This document shows, piece by piece, positions 10,011 to 18,769 of a DNA stretch of 64,000 nucleotides (positions are counted from its first letter, which is position 1; each line of letters starts with the position of its first letter). The DNA is from Shewanella litoralis (GTDB lineage: Bacteria; Pseudomonadota; Gammaproteobacteria; Enterobacterales; Shewanellaceae). Location: assembly GCF_009828585.1 (NCBI RefSeq), contig NZ_WSRZ01000012.1, positions 83,298 to 147,297 on the forward strand. The letters are read 5' to 3'. The notes beneath the pieces were generated by a model. That model was not told where the DNA came from, searched no databases, and saw only the letters and a program-made list of their open reading frames with translations. Made by a program: the position numbers and the translations under genes.

Positions 10011-11081
10011 TTATCGGCCTACGGTAGTCTCGGCCAGCGCGTCAAATTGGATAATATAATAACGCCCATCACTCATATCTTGTTGGTTATTCACCGCTGG
10101 CGATAAGTGTAATTTGTTTACCGCCACCAGGATTTTGCCATCAGCGGTGGTAGCAAAACCATCTGCCCAACTGAATTTATCGGCGTCTTGATGCAAAAGA
10201 TGATATTGGCGATCCGTATCGATGTAGCCCACAGCATTGTGGGTCATATCTGTCACATAAATGTTGCCGCTATTGTCTATGGTAATCCCATCACTGATGG
10301 GTTTATTGGCATAAAACTCAACTTTGCTGCGCAACATATTGGCCGAAATTTTGGCGTCTAATAAATATTGAGTGTGTACGCGATACAACTTCTCACCACT
10401 TAGCGCGCCAAAATATACCCACTCACTATTAATATCTAAGGTAATCGAATCGATACCAATACGAATAGGCTGACCGCCAATCGATAATGTTTTGCCATCA
10501 ATCACAGCATCAATATCTTCTGGACGAGTATAAATAGTGCTATCGAGTACCCTGCGGGCCTGACCGGTGGTTAAATTAACCACAATTAAACCTGCGTTAT
10601 CGCCACCAGCAGGATCGCTGATATAAACCGCTTCATGCTCGCGATCGACCGCTAAATCATTTAAAAATGAATTCACTGGTAACACTGCGGCCGTTAATTC
10701 AATCGTTTTATACAGTTGATTATTTAAGGTGTCCCAACCGATTAAGTGCCCTGCTCTGTCATGACCTGTGGCGGTTTCTAGCATCCATAAAATACCCTGA
10801 TCATCAATCACAACCCCAAGCACAGGGTTAAGCTTTTGATTAAATTCACGGCTAGGATAATCCATTATCGTACCGTCTTGCTTAAGCTCTACAATTCGCG
10901 CATCCACACCATAAAAGTGATGATTACTCATAAAAACACGGCCTGTAGCAGATACAGCTACATTTCCTGGAGGGTGTTGTTTATCGAGCTCACGAAAAAC
11001 AGAATAATCAGCCGCTACCGCGAGATAACTAAACAGTGTCAATGCGGTAAACATTGACGCTAAGACCAATTTAATTGACAT
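10011..11081 (-). CDS. exported major royal jelly/SMP-30-like beta-propeller protein
   Basis: The 356-residue protein has a clear signal peptide (residues 1-23, ending A-V-A-A-D) and then repeated four-stranded blade patterns such as G-I-L-W-M-L-E, A-V-Y-I-S-D-P and G-N-I-Y-V-T-D-M. The segment N-D-L-A-V-D...A-V-Y-I-S-D-P-A-G-G-D-N-A-G-L is characteristic of the bacterial major royal jelly protein (yellow-like) family, a six-bladed propeller related to SMP-30/gluconolactonases. It should be periplasmic; enzymatic activity in this branch is uncertain. It follows the peroxiredoxin-like gene by 11 bp, so the two form an operon, probably controlled by the divergent TetR gene. Confidence 0.8.
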   Translation of the reverse strand: MSIKLVLASMFTALTLFSYLAVAADYSVFRELDKQHPPGNVAVSATGRVFMSNHHFYGVDARIVELKQDGTIMDYPSREFNQKLNPVLGVVIDDQGILWMLETATGHDRAGHLIGWDTLNNQLYKTIELTAAVLPVNSFLNDLAVDREHEAVYISDPAGGDNAGLIVVNLTTGQARRVLDSTIYTRPEDIDAVIDGKTLSIGGQPIRIGIDSITLDINSEWVYFGALSGEKLYRVHTQYLLDAKISANMLRSKVEFYANKPISDGITIDNSGNIYVTDMTHNAVGYIDTDRQYHLLHQDADKFSWADGFATTADGKILVAVNKLHLSPAVNNQQDMSDGRYYIIQFDALAETTVGR

Positions 11082-11092
11082 AGAAATAAACC

Positions 11093-11737
11093 TTATAATG
11101 TCTTCAACGTTGCAATAATGTCTTGTGGGTCCATGCGATAAGTATAATCAGCATTCACAAATGCATTGGCAATAATGCCATCTTTACTCACCACAAACGT
11201 CGCCGCTAATGGGAAATCAAATTGACCCGTACCGTTGTGTTTCTCGACTTCCACACCAAATTTAGCGTAAAGCGTACGGATCTCACCGGGTAATGAAAAT
11301 ACAACCCCAAGTGCTCTTGCATAATCAGCATTAATGTCAGACAACACTTCAAAGTTAAGTTCATTTTTTTCAGTGGTCGTTAATGATATATCGGGTAGTT
11401 CTGGGGTTATCGCGACAAATGTGGCCCCAAACTGAGCAAACGTATCTAGGTGCTGCTGATATGCGCGTAACGCTAAATTACAATAAGGACACCAACCGCC
11501 ACGATAAAAGGTCACTACCACTGGCCCGTTGGCGAGTAAATCACCCAAATTACGAGTTTGACCTAATTGATTTGGCAGCTCAAAATGCATAAATGTATCA
11601 CCGATTTTCGGCGCCTGCTCAACAAGGCCAGATAATCGCAGCTGTTGTGTCGCATCCGACATAATGGCCATTAATTCAGGTGGAATGTTAGCGGCACTGG
11701 TTGCACGTTGTTGATCGAGTTGGGCAGATAAAGACAT
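11093..11737 (-). CDS. AhpC/TSA-type peroxiredoxin-like protein
   Basis: The 214-residue protein of the peroxiredoxin-like (AhpC/TSA) superfamily has a thioredoxin fold. Its catalytic region reads F-Y-R-G-G-W-C-P-Y-C-N, with cysteines at residues 83 and 86. The CxxC spacing resembles the thioredoxin-like peroxiredoxins of this size rather than classical 2-Cys AhpC. It should reduce peroxides or act as a thiol oxidoreductase in the cytoplasm, as no signal peptide is present. The ATG at 11737 is preferred to a GTG at 11749 because AAGTGAG stands seven bases before it. It is first gene of a two-gene operon, divergent from a TetR repressor, with two related palindromes between them. Confidence 0.85.
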   Translation of the reverse strand: MSLSAQLDQQRATSAANIPPELMAIMSDATQQLRLSGLVEQAPKIGDTFMHFELPNQLGQTRNLGDLLANGPVVVTFYRGGWCPYCNLALRAYQQHLDTFAQFGATFVAITPELPDISLTTTEKNELNFEVLSDINADYARALGVVFSLPGEIRTLYAKFGVEVEKHNGTGQFDFPLAATFVVSKDGIIANAFVNADYTYRMDPQDIIATLKTL

Positions 11738-11756
11738 TATTACGCTCACTTATAAC

Positions 11757-11772
11757 TTGAATATGCATTCAA
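11757..11772. promoter_or_regulatory. candidate TetR operator, copy 1
   Basis: TTGAATATGCATTCAA has perfect 6-bp arms around four bases. A near-identical 16-bp site lies at 11806-11821, 49 bp away centre to centre. Both are in the divergent spacer between the peroxiredoxin-like operon and the TetR gene, the usual place for TetR autoregulatory operators. Confidence 0.5.
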
Positions 11773-11805
11773 AATAACGATTATAGTTAAGATAAGCAAG
11801 CTTTT

Positions 11806-11821
11806 TTGAACAATCATTCAA
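11806..11821. promoter_or_regulatory. candidate TetR operator, copy 2
   Basis: TTGAACAATCATTCAA matches the site at 11757-11772 at both half-sites (TTGAA and ATTCAA) with a different centre. It shares its spacing and length, supporting one dimeric binding protein for both copies. Confidence 0.5.
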
Positions 11822-11909
11822 GTGATGCTATTATTTGACAATCAGCCCTATGAATAGCTCATTCAATCAGGCTATTTGAAATATGCAGTACGATTGAGGA
11901 ATAAGCGCA

Positions 11910-12473
11910 ATGGCAAAGAAACAGTATCAACGAGAAGACGTTTTAGATAACGTCATTACATTATTTTGGCAACAAGGTTTTGCGGCATCGAGTATCCAGC
12001 AAATCACCAAAGCCACAGGATTAAAACCTGGCAGCATTTATCATGAATTTGAAAGTAAAGAGAAGCTGTTTCAGGAAGCATTAGCGCGCTATGCCGCCTC
12101 CTCAATTGATTCTATTCACAAAAAAATGGCCAATGCCTCAAACGTCAATCAAGGTATTAAGCAAATATTGACCGATTTAATTGAACAGTCTAAAGCGTGT
12201 GATTATTGCGGCTGTTTTTTGATCAAAACACAACTTGAGTTGGCTTCACAAGGTAATACCTTGTACCAATTTGCATCGGCGCAATTAGCCAGCATAGAAA
12301 AAATTTATGCCCAATACCTCAGTCGCGTTTATAGCGACGAACTGGCTAAAACGTATGCAGCACAACTGATGACGGTCATTTTTGGTATTCGTATATACGG
12401 TTACCAGGCAGACTCGGCCAATACCATCACCCAAACATTTAACGCGCTACTACCCTGGTTAAATGAGCACTAA
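11910..12473 (+). CDS. TetR/AcrR-family repressor
   Basis: The 187-residue regulator has an N-terminal helix-turn-helix (residues 6-52) reading V-I-T-L-F-W-Q-Q-G-F-A-A-S-S-I-Q-Q-I, then T-G-L-K-P-G-S-I-Y-H-E-F-E-S-K-E-K-L-F, the standard TetR signature. The ligand domain contains C-D-Y-C-G-C-F (about 100-106), a Cys-rich patch common in the subgroup that controls oxidoreductases and could be redox-sensitive. It is divergent from the peroxiredoxin-like operon, with two matching palindromes between, so it probably represses that operon and itself. The inducer is unknown; an oxidant or electrophile is a guess based on the target. Confidence 0.88.
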   Translation: MAKKQYQREDVLDNVITLFWQQGFAASSIQQITKATGLKPGSIYHEFESKEKLFQEALARYAASSIDSIHKKMANASNVNQGIKQILTDLIEQSKACDYCGCFLIKTQLELASQGNTLYQFASAQLASIEKIYAQYLSRVYSDELAKTYAAQLMTVIFGIRIYGYQADSANTITQTFNALLPWLNEH

Positions 12474-12551
12474 TCCGATAAGTACAATAAGTGCGATAAG
12501 TGCTCATTATCGCCATATCAACAGAGCTTTCAGGTCAATAACGGCTTAAAG

Positions 12552-13229
12552 CTAAAGCGGTGTATCTGTAAGTGATTTAATGATCTCATAGAGCCGCTCT
12601 TGAAATGACGGCGTAGCATCTGCGGCCAGCGTGATAAAAGCCCCAATCAACACCTGGACACGATATTCAGCCAAACTAATATAACCATTTACCCAATCAT
12701 GTCTGGCCAAACGTTGGCAACCAAACAATTGTTTTGCCAACCAGGCTACATCAACCTGCCCCTTTAAAAAACCATTGTTTTTGGCATCGACACACACTTG
12801 TGTAGCGATCGCTAACGATTTATTAAAGATGCCGTTAGGTAATTCATGATCAAAAAACTGAGTGCGTTCACCTGCAACAAATGCCGCCTTATAAAAGGCT
12901 TCATTGGCCGTAAAAAGATCTAATAAACTGTCAATAAACGCTTCTGTAGCCACAATAGGATCGTGAACATTAGGCTGCGCTAAAGCGACTTCAACCTTAG
13001 CCACCATCTCAACAACAAGCTGTTCAAAAATATCGCTTTTTTTACCCAATAAATTATGGACAGTAGGAATACTCAACTGTGCCTTAGACGCCAACTCATT
13101 GATGGTAAAGGCTTCAAAACCATTATTCGAAATAATCTCTCTGGCGATAGAGAGTAACCTCTCTTTTCTTAACGCTTTATTTGCTTGGCGAGTGGCATTA
13201 CCGCGGGCATTACTTGTTTGTGTCATCAA
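12552..13229 (-). CDS. TetR/AcrR-family repressor
   Basis: The 225-residue regulator has a TetR helix-turn-helix (about residues 20-68) with I-I-S-N-N-G-F-E-A-F-T-I-N-E-L-A-S-K-A and S-I-P-T-V-H-N-L-L-G-K-K-S-D-I-F-E-Q-L. The rest is an all-helical ligand domain without recognisable specificity. It is divergent from the phytanoyl-CoA dioxygenase-like gene and most likely its local repressor. It is convergent with the preceding TetR gene across about 78 bp. Confidence 0.85.
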   Translation of the reverse strand: MMTQTSNARGNATRQANKALRKERLLSIAREIISNNGFEAFTINELASKAQLSIPTVHNLLGKKSDIFEQLVVEMVAKVEVALAQPNVHDPIVATEAFIDSLLDLFTANEAFYKAAFVAGERTQFFDHELPNGIFNKSLAIATQVCVDAKNNGFLKGQVDVAWLAKQLFGCQRLARHDWVNGYISLAEYRVQVLIGAFITLAADATPSFQERLYEIIKSLTDTPL

Positions 13230-13241
13230 TATAAGCCTAAA

Positions 13242-13292
13242 TAAAACTTGACCACAGATTTTATTGTGAGTTAAGTTTTACTAACAATAAAA
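13242..13292. promoter_or_regulatory. candidate operator region of the second TetR gene
   Basis: Two interleaved inverted repeats lie in the divergent spacer: TAAAACTT (13242-13249) with AAGTTTTA (13273-13280), and TTTTATTGT (13259-13267) with ACAATAAAA (13284-13292). Three direct AATAAAAAC repeats follow up to about 13323. Symmetry and position suggest TetR binding; the region is AT-rich, so chance matches are possible. Confidence 0.35.
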
Positions 13293-13334
13293 ACTGCAGA
13301 ATAAAAACTGTAAAATAAAAACAAGGCCCTCATT

Positions 13335-14507
13335 ATGAACCAAGATATAACTAAATCAATCAACGCATGTGCCGCGCACTATGGCGAACACGCAGAACAA
13401 ATGAAATCCTATCTGCTTAATGGTCAAGCCCAGGCATATAAAATGAATAACCGCGGCCCGATTAAGTTTGATGAAAGCGGCGCCCTTGCCAAAGATATTC
13501 TTGCTGCCTATCAGCAATGTGGCTTTTACATATTTGAAAATGTACTCAGTGAAGCCGAGCTTGATGACGTTAAAGCTGATTTAGCCCAAATGCGTAGCAC
13601 ATTTTCAGCCGAGCCTTATGGAAAAACAACCGCAGACGGCAAGCCAGCACTCGGTGCAGACAATATTGCGCCAAGTTTAATCTGGTCAAAATCATTAGGC
13701 GATCCCCTCGGCGGAACGGCAATAGCCAATGGCCGCCACCAGGTAAAACTCTTTGAGCCAACAGCGGCTAAAGGCTCGCCAGAATATGCGCCATTTGTAT
13801 TACTAGGCTCATTGCAATTTTCAGAGGCGTGTTTACGTATTTACGGCCACCCACAATTATTACGTGTGGCCGAGTGCATCAATGGCGCCGATTTTGCGCC
13901 TTTTCATGAATGCTTATTTATTAAAGATCCGGGTGTAGGCGCCGCAGTGTCGTGGCATCAAGACGGTGATACTCATTGGAACAGCCAGCATTTTGATGAC
14001 GGTATTCATGGGTTTAACTTTATGGCTCAAGTGTATGGCAGCACAGCAGTCAATGGCGTTTGGGTATTACCTGGCAGCCATAAAACCGGCAAAATCGACA
14101 TCAAAAATCTTATCGAAGCATCAGGAAGCGAGCGTATTGAAGGGCTGGTACCTTTACTGTGTGGCCCAGGCGATGTGGTCATTTGCAACAGACAGCTGCT
14201 ACATGGATCATTTGCCAATACCTGCTTTGAGCCACGTGTCACCGTCAATTTCGGATTTCATCGTCGCTCATCAGTGCTCGGCGTCATGGGGGCTGGCATG
14301 CACAGTGAAGCGCAAGAATACACAGAAGCACTTATCGATGAACGCTCTAAAGTGATTGGTTACGCTATTGATGCCCGTCAGCAAAAATACCCAGACGAAA
14401 CCCCTTATCAATATCAACCTTTTATCGATAAAGGTGTGCAGTACACCTGGGATCAACATGCTAAAAAAGACATTAAAGATTACAACCTACGCGATCTCAG
14501 TATATAA
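13335..14507 (+). CDS. phytanoyl-CoA dioxygenase (PhyH)-family Fe(II)/2-oxoglutarate oxygenase
   Basis: The 390-residue protein has the double-stranded beta-helix signature of PhyH-like oxygenases. H208 and D210 in S-W-H-Q-D-G-D-T-H-W and distal H290 in Q-L-L-H-G-S-F-A-N form the iron triad, and R301 is placed to bind 2-oxoglutarate. V-W-V-L-P-G-S-H-K is the typical strand following the first pair. It should hydroxylate a small organic substrate in the cytoplasm, but the family is too broad to name it. It is divergent from a TetR repressor and followed 51 bp later by a broken DapA-family gene, which suggests a former small catabolic operon. Confidence 0.82.
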   Translation: MNQDITKSINACAAHYGEHAEQMKSYLLNGQAQAYKMNNRGPIKFDESGALAKDILAAYQQCGFYIFENVLSEAELDDVKADLAQMRSTFSAEPYGKTTADGKPALGADNIAPSLIWSKSLGDPLGGTAIANGRHQVKLFEPTAAKGSPEYAPFVLLGSLQFSEACLRIYGHPQLLRVAECINGADFAPFHECLFIKDPGVGAAVSWHQDGDTHWNSQHFDDGIHGFNFMAQVYGSTAVNGVWVLPGSHKTGKIDIKNLIEASGSERIEGLVPLLCGPGDVVICNRQLLHGSFANTCFEPRVTVNFGFHRRSSVLGVMGAGMHSEAQEYTEALIDERSKVIGYAIDARQQKYPDETPYQYQPFIDKGVQYTWDQHAKKDIKDYNLRDLSI

Positions 14508-14513
14508 CGTTCA

Positions 14514-14549
14514 CGCTTTCTGGTCTCAACGACAGAAAGCGCACTTTTA
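14514..14549 (+). terminator. possible weak terminator after the PhyH-like gene
   Basis: CGCTTTCTG and CAGAAAGCG (14514-14522, 14533-14541) form a 9-bp stem with a 10-base loop. It is followed by CACTTTT, a poor T-tract, so it may attenuate rather than terminate. Confidence 0.4.
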
Positions 14550-14558
14550 GGTTTTAAG

Positions 14559-15165
14559 ATGCCCATACCACGCGGAATTTATCCTGTAATACATACGCCA
14601 TTACAGCCAGACCAATCACTCGACATGGTCAGTTTTGAGGCTTGTTTAAGCCGTTATCTCAAGAAAAATATTGCTGGAGTTACCCTTTTGGGCTGTGGCG
14701 GAGAACTCCCTTATTTTAGCGATAATGAGCAATACCAGCTCGTAAAGGCTGCACACACAAGGTGATTCCGGCTAATGAAGAATTAGTAGCCAATAAGGAT
14801 ATTATTGTGGGTGTTAATGTCTACTCAAGCGCACAAGCCATTGATAAAACCAGTAAATATGCAGGTTATTGCGATGCTATATTGTTACTGTTAAGTCACT
14901 ATTATCCTGTGAGTTTTAATCAATACTATCAATCAATTCGCGCTATTGCCCATGCATCTACAACCCTCATATTGTTTTATTATTTTCCGCAAATCACTCA
15001 GGTATTTCTCAGCGTAAAACAACTGCCAGCTCACAGGTACAAATCAAAACAGCGCTTAAATATATGGGTATACTAATAAACTCCACTGTGAAGGCACCAT
15101 TAGCGGGAATAAGTGATGCTGATGCAAACAACATACAGCTGCTAATCAAGAAATTTCAACGTTAA
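14559..15165 (+). pseudogene. decayed dihydrodipicolinate synthase (DapA)-family gene
   Basis: Homology to DapA-family lyases runs through three reading frames. Frame one (from 14559) has the N-terminal G-I-Y-P-V-I-H-T-P and the L-L-G-C-G-G-E segment, and hits TGA near 14757. Frame two continues V-I-P-A-N-E-E-L...I-I-V-G-V-N-V-Y-S-S to about 15000. Frame three resumes at about 15034 with T-A-L-K-Y-M-G-I-L and ends at TAA 15163-15165. The middle part that would carry the Schiff-base lysine is missing, roughly 90-100 residues, so the product cannot be functional. It lies just downstream of the PhyH-like gene and was probably in the same operon. Confidence 0.8.
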
Positions 15166-15232
15166 TCGATATGAGCTGTGCGAGTTACTGGCACAACCAA
15201 ATTAAGTATATCTTAGTATTACCCACAAACTT

Positions 15233-17140
15233 TTACTGAGGTTGCTCGCATTTGGATGCTTCGAAATAAATACATTCAAAATCCGTAGCAGACATTGGCT
15301 TGTATAAATAATACCCTTGAGCTAAATCACAATGAAATTTTTGTACATACTCAAGCATAAATTGATCTTCAATACCTTCGGCAATAACAATCAAATCAAG
15401 GTTATGGCCAATATCAATAATCGTTTTAGCAATGGCTGCCGACGAGCGATTACTTTCAACATCCTGTAAAAATGCCTTATCGATTTTGAGATAATGTAGC
15501 GGTAAAAACTGCAAATAACTAAACGATGAATAGCCTTTACCAAAATCATCTAAAGCAAAGGTAATCCCATAATTATTGAGCAACAACATGGTTTCTTTGA
15601 TACTGAACTTATCTTCCATAAAAATCGATTCTGTCAGTTCAATAATCAACAATTTACCTTCAATATTAAACTCCGTAAGCGACAGGATTAAGTGGTTGAT
15701 TAGTGCTTTATTTTGAAATTCCAAACTACTCAAATTTATTGATATTGCGACATCATAAATAGCCATTTTTTGCCAGGCGGCTAGCTGTTTACATGCTTGA
15801 GTAATCACTGAGCACCCAATATCAATAATTAACCCCGTTTGTTCAGCTACAGGAATAAAAACATCAGGCGGGACAACTGTGCCATCAGGTTGTGTCCAAC
15901 GGCATAATGCTTCAACACTCACCACTTTCATGGAGTGTAAATCCACTTTGGGTTGATACACGAGATATAATTCATCATTCGCAATGGCGCTGCGTAGGCT
16001 TTGTTCTATGGCCAATTGCATGAGGGCTTCTTTTTCAAGTGCCTGGCTATAAAAATGAAAGCTATTCTTACCTAATGACTTTGACTGATACATCGCAAGA
16101 TCCGCTTTGCGGATCAAACTATTGGCATTGTCATCATCATTGGGAAACAATGCGATTCCGATACTAGATGTCACCACAAATTGGCGTGAACCAATCGTAA
16201 AAGGCTGCTGGATCAAGGCTAACAGTTCTTGACACACATGTTTGACCGCCATTTCAGAATCGATATTTTCAAGCACTATAATAAATTCATCCCCTCCCTG
16301 GCGCGATAAAGTATCAAATTCTCGTAACCGACTTTGCAAGCGTCTCACGACCTCTTTTAATAATAAGTCGCCTGCATCATGACCTTCTGCATCATTGATT
16401 TTTTTAAAATCATCTAAATCTAAAAATAATACCGCAAGCTTTTGCGCTTCTCTTTTACTGGCAGCGATAGAATGCTCAATCCTGTCGAGTAATAATGCCC
16501 GATTAGGTAGCCCCGTTAACGCGTCATGAAATGCATGGTACTCAATGGTGGCTTCATATTGTTTTTGTGCCGTCACATCACTGAAACACCACACTCGACC
16601 AATAATCCGTTCATCTTGTATTTGCGGCAATGAACGATAATCAAAAAAACGTTGGTCAAGTAACTCAAATGTCCCACTTAACTGTTGGAATGGATCGGTA
16701 TGTAAACTGTCGATAATAGACAACATGTGTTGCTTATCTTTCAGCACACTCAAAAATGCTTCCCAATGCGATACGGGTTGAAGCCCTAGATCCTCAAAAA
16801 AAACTTTACCCATGCTATTAAATGACTTTAGTTCGCCATTTAATGCATAAACAAAAATAATTTCGCCGGTGGCATCAAATGTTGCATTTAATAATCCAAC
16901 CGAGCGTTCAAGCTGATCTTGAACACTTTTCATTTCCGCTAACTGATTTTTTAATGTTTCATTGCGTTCATTTAGCTCATTAGAAATAAGGAATAAAGCC
17001 CGTTCTAACATTTTTATACTTTGCTCATTTTGAGCATAGGCAGCAGAAACCGACGTCAAAAGGCGATTGTTATTTTCAATAAATCGTTCATCTTTTTGAC
17101 ATCGGTTAAGCTGTCGCAAAAGTAATTTATGTGTATTCAA
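15233..17140 (-). CDS. PAS-GGDEF-EAL c-di-GMP protein
   Basis: Domains (numbered from an upstream ATG at 17197): coiled coil 35-100, PAS 100-212, GGDEF 218-385 and EAL 395-645. GGDEF is intact (301-305) with an RxxD I-site (292-295). EAL is intact (429-431), as are N-L-S, E-L-T-E-S, D-D-F-G (550-553) and K-I-D (571-573), so cyclase and phosphodiesterase may both be active. I choose a TTG start at 17140 (residue 20 of the long form, about 635 residues). It lies five bases after the FIST gene stop with AGAGAAG in front, whereas the ATG start would overlap FIST by 52 bp. Cytoplasmic; coupled to the FIST sensor gene, so input is probably passed between the two proteins. Confidence 0.88.
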   Translation of the reverse strand: MNTHKLLLRQLNRCQKDERFIENNNRLLTSVSAAYAQNEQSIKMLERALFLISNELNERNETLKNQLAEMKSVQDQLERSVGLLNATFDATGEIIFVYALNGELKSFNSMGKVFFEDLGLQPVSHWEAFLSVLKDKQHMLSIIDSLHTDPFQQLSGTFELLDQRFFDYRSLPQIQDERIIGRVWCFSDVTAQKQYEATIEYHAFHDALTGLPNRALLLDRIEHSIAASKREAQKLAVLFLDLDDFKKINDAEGHDAGDLLLKEVVRRLQSRLREFDTLSRQGGDEFIIVLENIDSEMAVKHVCQELLALIQQPFTIGSRQFVVTSSIGIALFPNDDDNANSLIRKADLAMYQSKSLGKNSFHFYSQALEKEALMQLAIEQSLRSAIANDELYLVYQPKVDLHSMKVVSVEALCRWTQPDGTVVPPDVFIPVAEQTGLIIDIGCSVITQACKQLAAWQKMAIYDVAISINLSSLEFQNKALINHLILSLTEFNIEGKLLIIELTESIFMEDKFSIKETMLLLNNYGITFALDDFGKGYSSFSYLQFLPLHYLKIDKAFLQDVESNRSSAAIAKTIIDIGHNLDLIVIAEGIEDQFMLEYVQKFHCDLAQGYYLYKPMSATDFECIYFEASKCEQPQ

Positions 17141-17145
17141 TATGG

Positions 17146-18276
17146 CTACTTCTCTGACAGTAACGTGACAGCCATGGTCTGGTTGTGTAAACCACATCGA
17201 CCAATCGATTTAATAGGAGATATTTCACCGTATGAATAAAACCCCGTTATGCTACAGGCGCCTGGTAGTTCTTGCTTGATGATCTCAAGTTCTTCTTCAA
17301 CTTGCTGCCCTAAAACCAATCTACGGCCAATGCAACTGATTAAAATAGCCAATTCAGGCTCACATCCATCAATCGATGCTAACGCTTCGTTAGCAGCATG
17401 TTGAGCACCCTCTAATAAATCTTCGCCATTGGCATACATTAATTGACATCTCGCCCCTTCGGGTAAGTTCCCCGCAAACGACATGCTTTTTTGATGTTCA
17501 TCAATGGATAATATTGTCCGAACAACAATCTCATCTTCACCTTGCTGTTGTAACGCTAAAGGATACAACAAAGCTGATGCAGGCAAGTCTGCTGAGAATT
17601 CACCTAAAAAAGACCGATAGAGATCCAAAGCAGGTTGACCATCAAGTTCAAATAAGATGTTGTTGCGCGCGCGCGTAATTAAACGCGTAGGTCCAAAAGG
17701 TCGCCAACCACCTAAATAACCATAACCAACAGATAAGCGCTCACCATATAAGCCCACAAGCACAATAATGCCAGAGCCAATATGGTCATTGTGCCACACG
17801 GTAGTTTGGTTAAATCGGTCACCGTCTCCCGCGAGTCCACCTGTGGCTCTAACGCCTTGAGGCAAGTCTTGATATAAACCATCTACCAGCTCAGAACCAT
17901 TGATGATATTGCCATCAGACATCACTAAAACATGACGTAGATTGTCTTTTGGCAGTTGTGCGATTAAATGCTTAATTAAGACAGAGCAATCTGCGTGTGA
18001 CTTCACAGAGTCACTCACAACATGAACGTCACTATGCTCAAAGGTAATCGCTGTAATACACAGGCTGTCATCATAAAGCTGGTCACTTTGAATTTCACCA
18101 CTGGTGCTGCCACCAATAATATCGGCGTTGGGAAATGCCGTTTTTAATGCACTAACGCAATCAGCTTGTTGCATTAGTTCCGGCGCACCGTAAACCAATA
18201 CAAGCTGGGCATCACTGTGTTGCTCAAGCGGTTTACTCCATTGACCATCTTGGTATTTTGCTTGGAAAGTATTCAA
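17146..18276 (-). CDS. FIST domain sensory protein
   Basis: The 376-residue protein has a FIST_N domain (about 20-225) and a FIST_C domain (about 225-365). Recognisable blocks are I-I-G-G-S-T-S-G-E-I, G-G-L-A-G-D-G-D-R-F, G-Y-G-Y-L-G-G-W-R-P-F-G-P, and C-S-I-T-G-F-Y-S-Y-G-E-I near the end. FIST domains are proposed small-molecule (often amino-acid) sensing modules found with signalling proteins. No membrane segment is seen, so it acts in the cytoplasm. The start is a TTG at 18276, chosen because AGGAGG stands five bases before it and no ATG is available. It precedes the GGDEF-EAL gene with a few bases between, as in known FIST/c-di-GMP pairs. Confidence 0.88.
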   Translation of the reverse strand: MNTFQAKYQDGQWSKPLEQHSDAQLVLVYGAPELMQQADCVSALKTAFPNADIIGGSTSGEIQSDQLYDDSLCITAITFEHSDVHVVSDSVKSHADCSVLIKHLIAQLPKDNLRHVLVMSDGNIINGSELVDGLYQDLPQGVRATGGLAGDGDRFNQTTVWHNDHIGSGIIVLVGLYGERLSVGYGYLGGWRPFGPTRLITRARNNILFELDGQPALDLYRSFLGEFSADLPASALLYPLALQQQGEDEIVVRTILSIDEHQKSMSFAGNLPEGARCQLMYANGEDLLEGAQHAANEALASIDGCEPELAILISCIGRRLVLGQQVEEELEIIKQELPGACSITGFYSYGEISPIKSIGRCGLHNQTMAVTLLSEK

Positions 18277-18769
18277 TACGTCCTCCTAACTGTTGGTGAC
18301 AGGCAATCCGCAATACATGAACTTCTATTAATGATTGGCGATATGAACATACTGCAGATTGATGATGTCGAGCGCCGTATTGGGCTTTATACCATGAGTC
18401 ACATCAGGCTAAAACCTTGTTTTAAATAAGCCTATTGGGTACAAAGCGCACGTATATTTTAGTATAGAACAAGTTTAACAACAGAGGTTTATTGACGCAT
18501 GAGCAACCAGGCTTTATATGGTGGTGCTTGTCTATATGTTTGTCATCACGACAAGCGAGAATGAAATGCCTGAGGTTTTCTCAAACAATTAATTTATCCG
18601 GTTTTATTGTTGGCAGCCACTTCGAGCCTTTTTGGCACAAATATCATTGGACAAACGACTGTTTTGTGGCAACCTGAACTCACTACGTATCGCATTTCTT
18701 TTTGACGAAAATTAGATGACATGAAAGTAGCTTAACCAATATGATGTTAATTTATACTGTTTAATACTG
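18277..18769. other. non-coding spacer of about 490 bp
   Basis: Only short, compositionally poor open frames occur here and none has a ribosome site or a recognisable motif. It must hold divergent promoters for the FIST operon and the membrane diguanylate cyclase. I found no repeat or RNA structure worth naming. Confidence 0.4.

Noticed and set aside
18492-18677. 61-codon open frame in the FIST/diguanylate cyclase spacer
   Set aside because: No ribosome site, odd composition and no recognisable motif.
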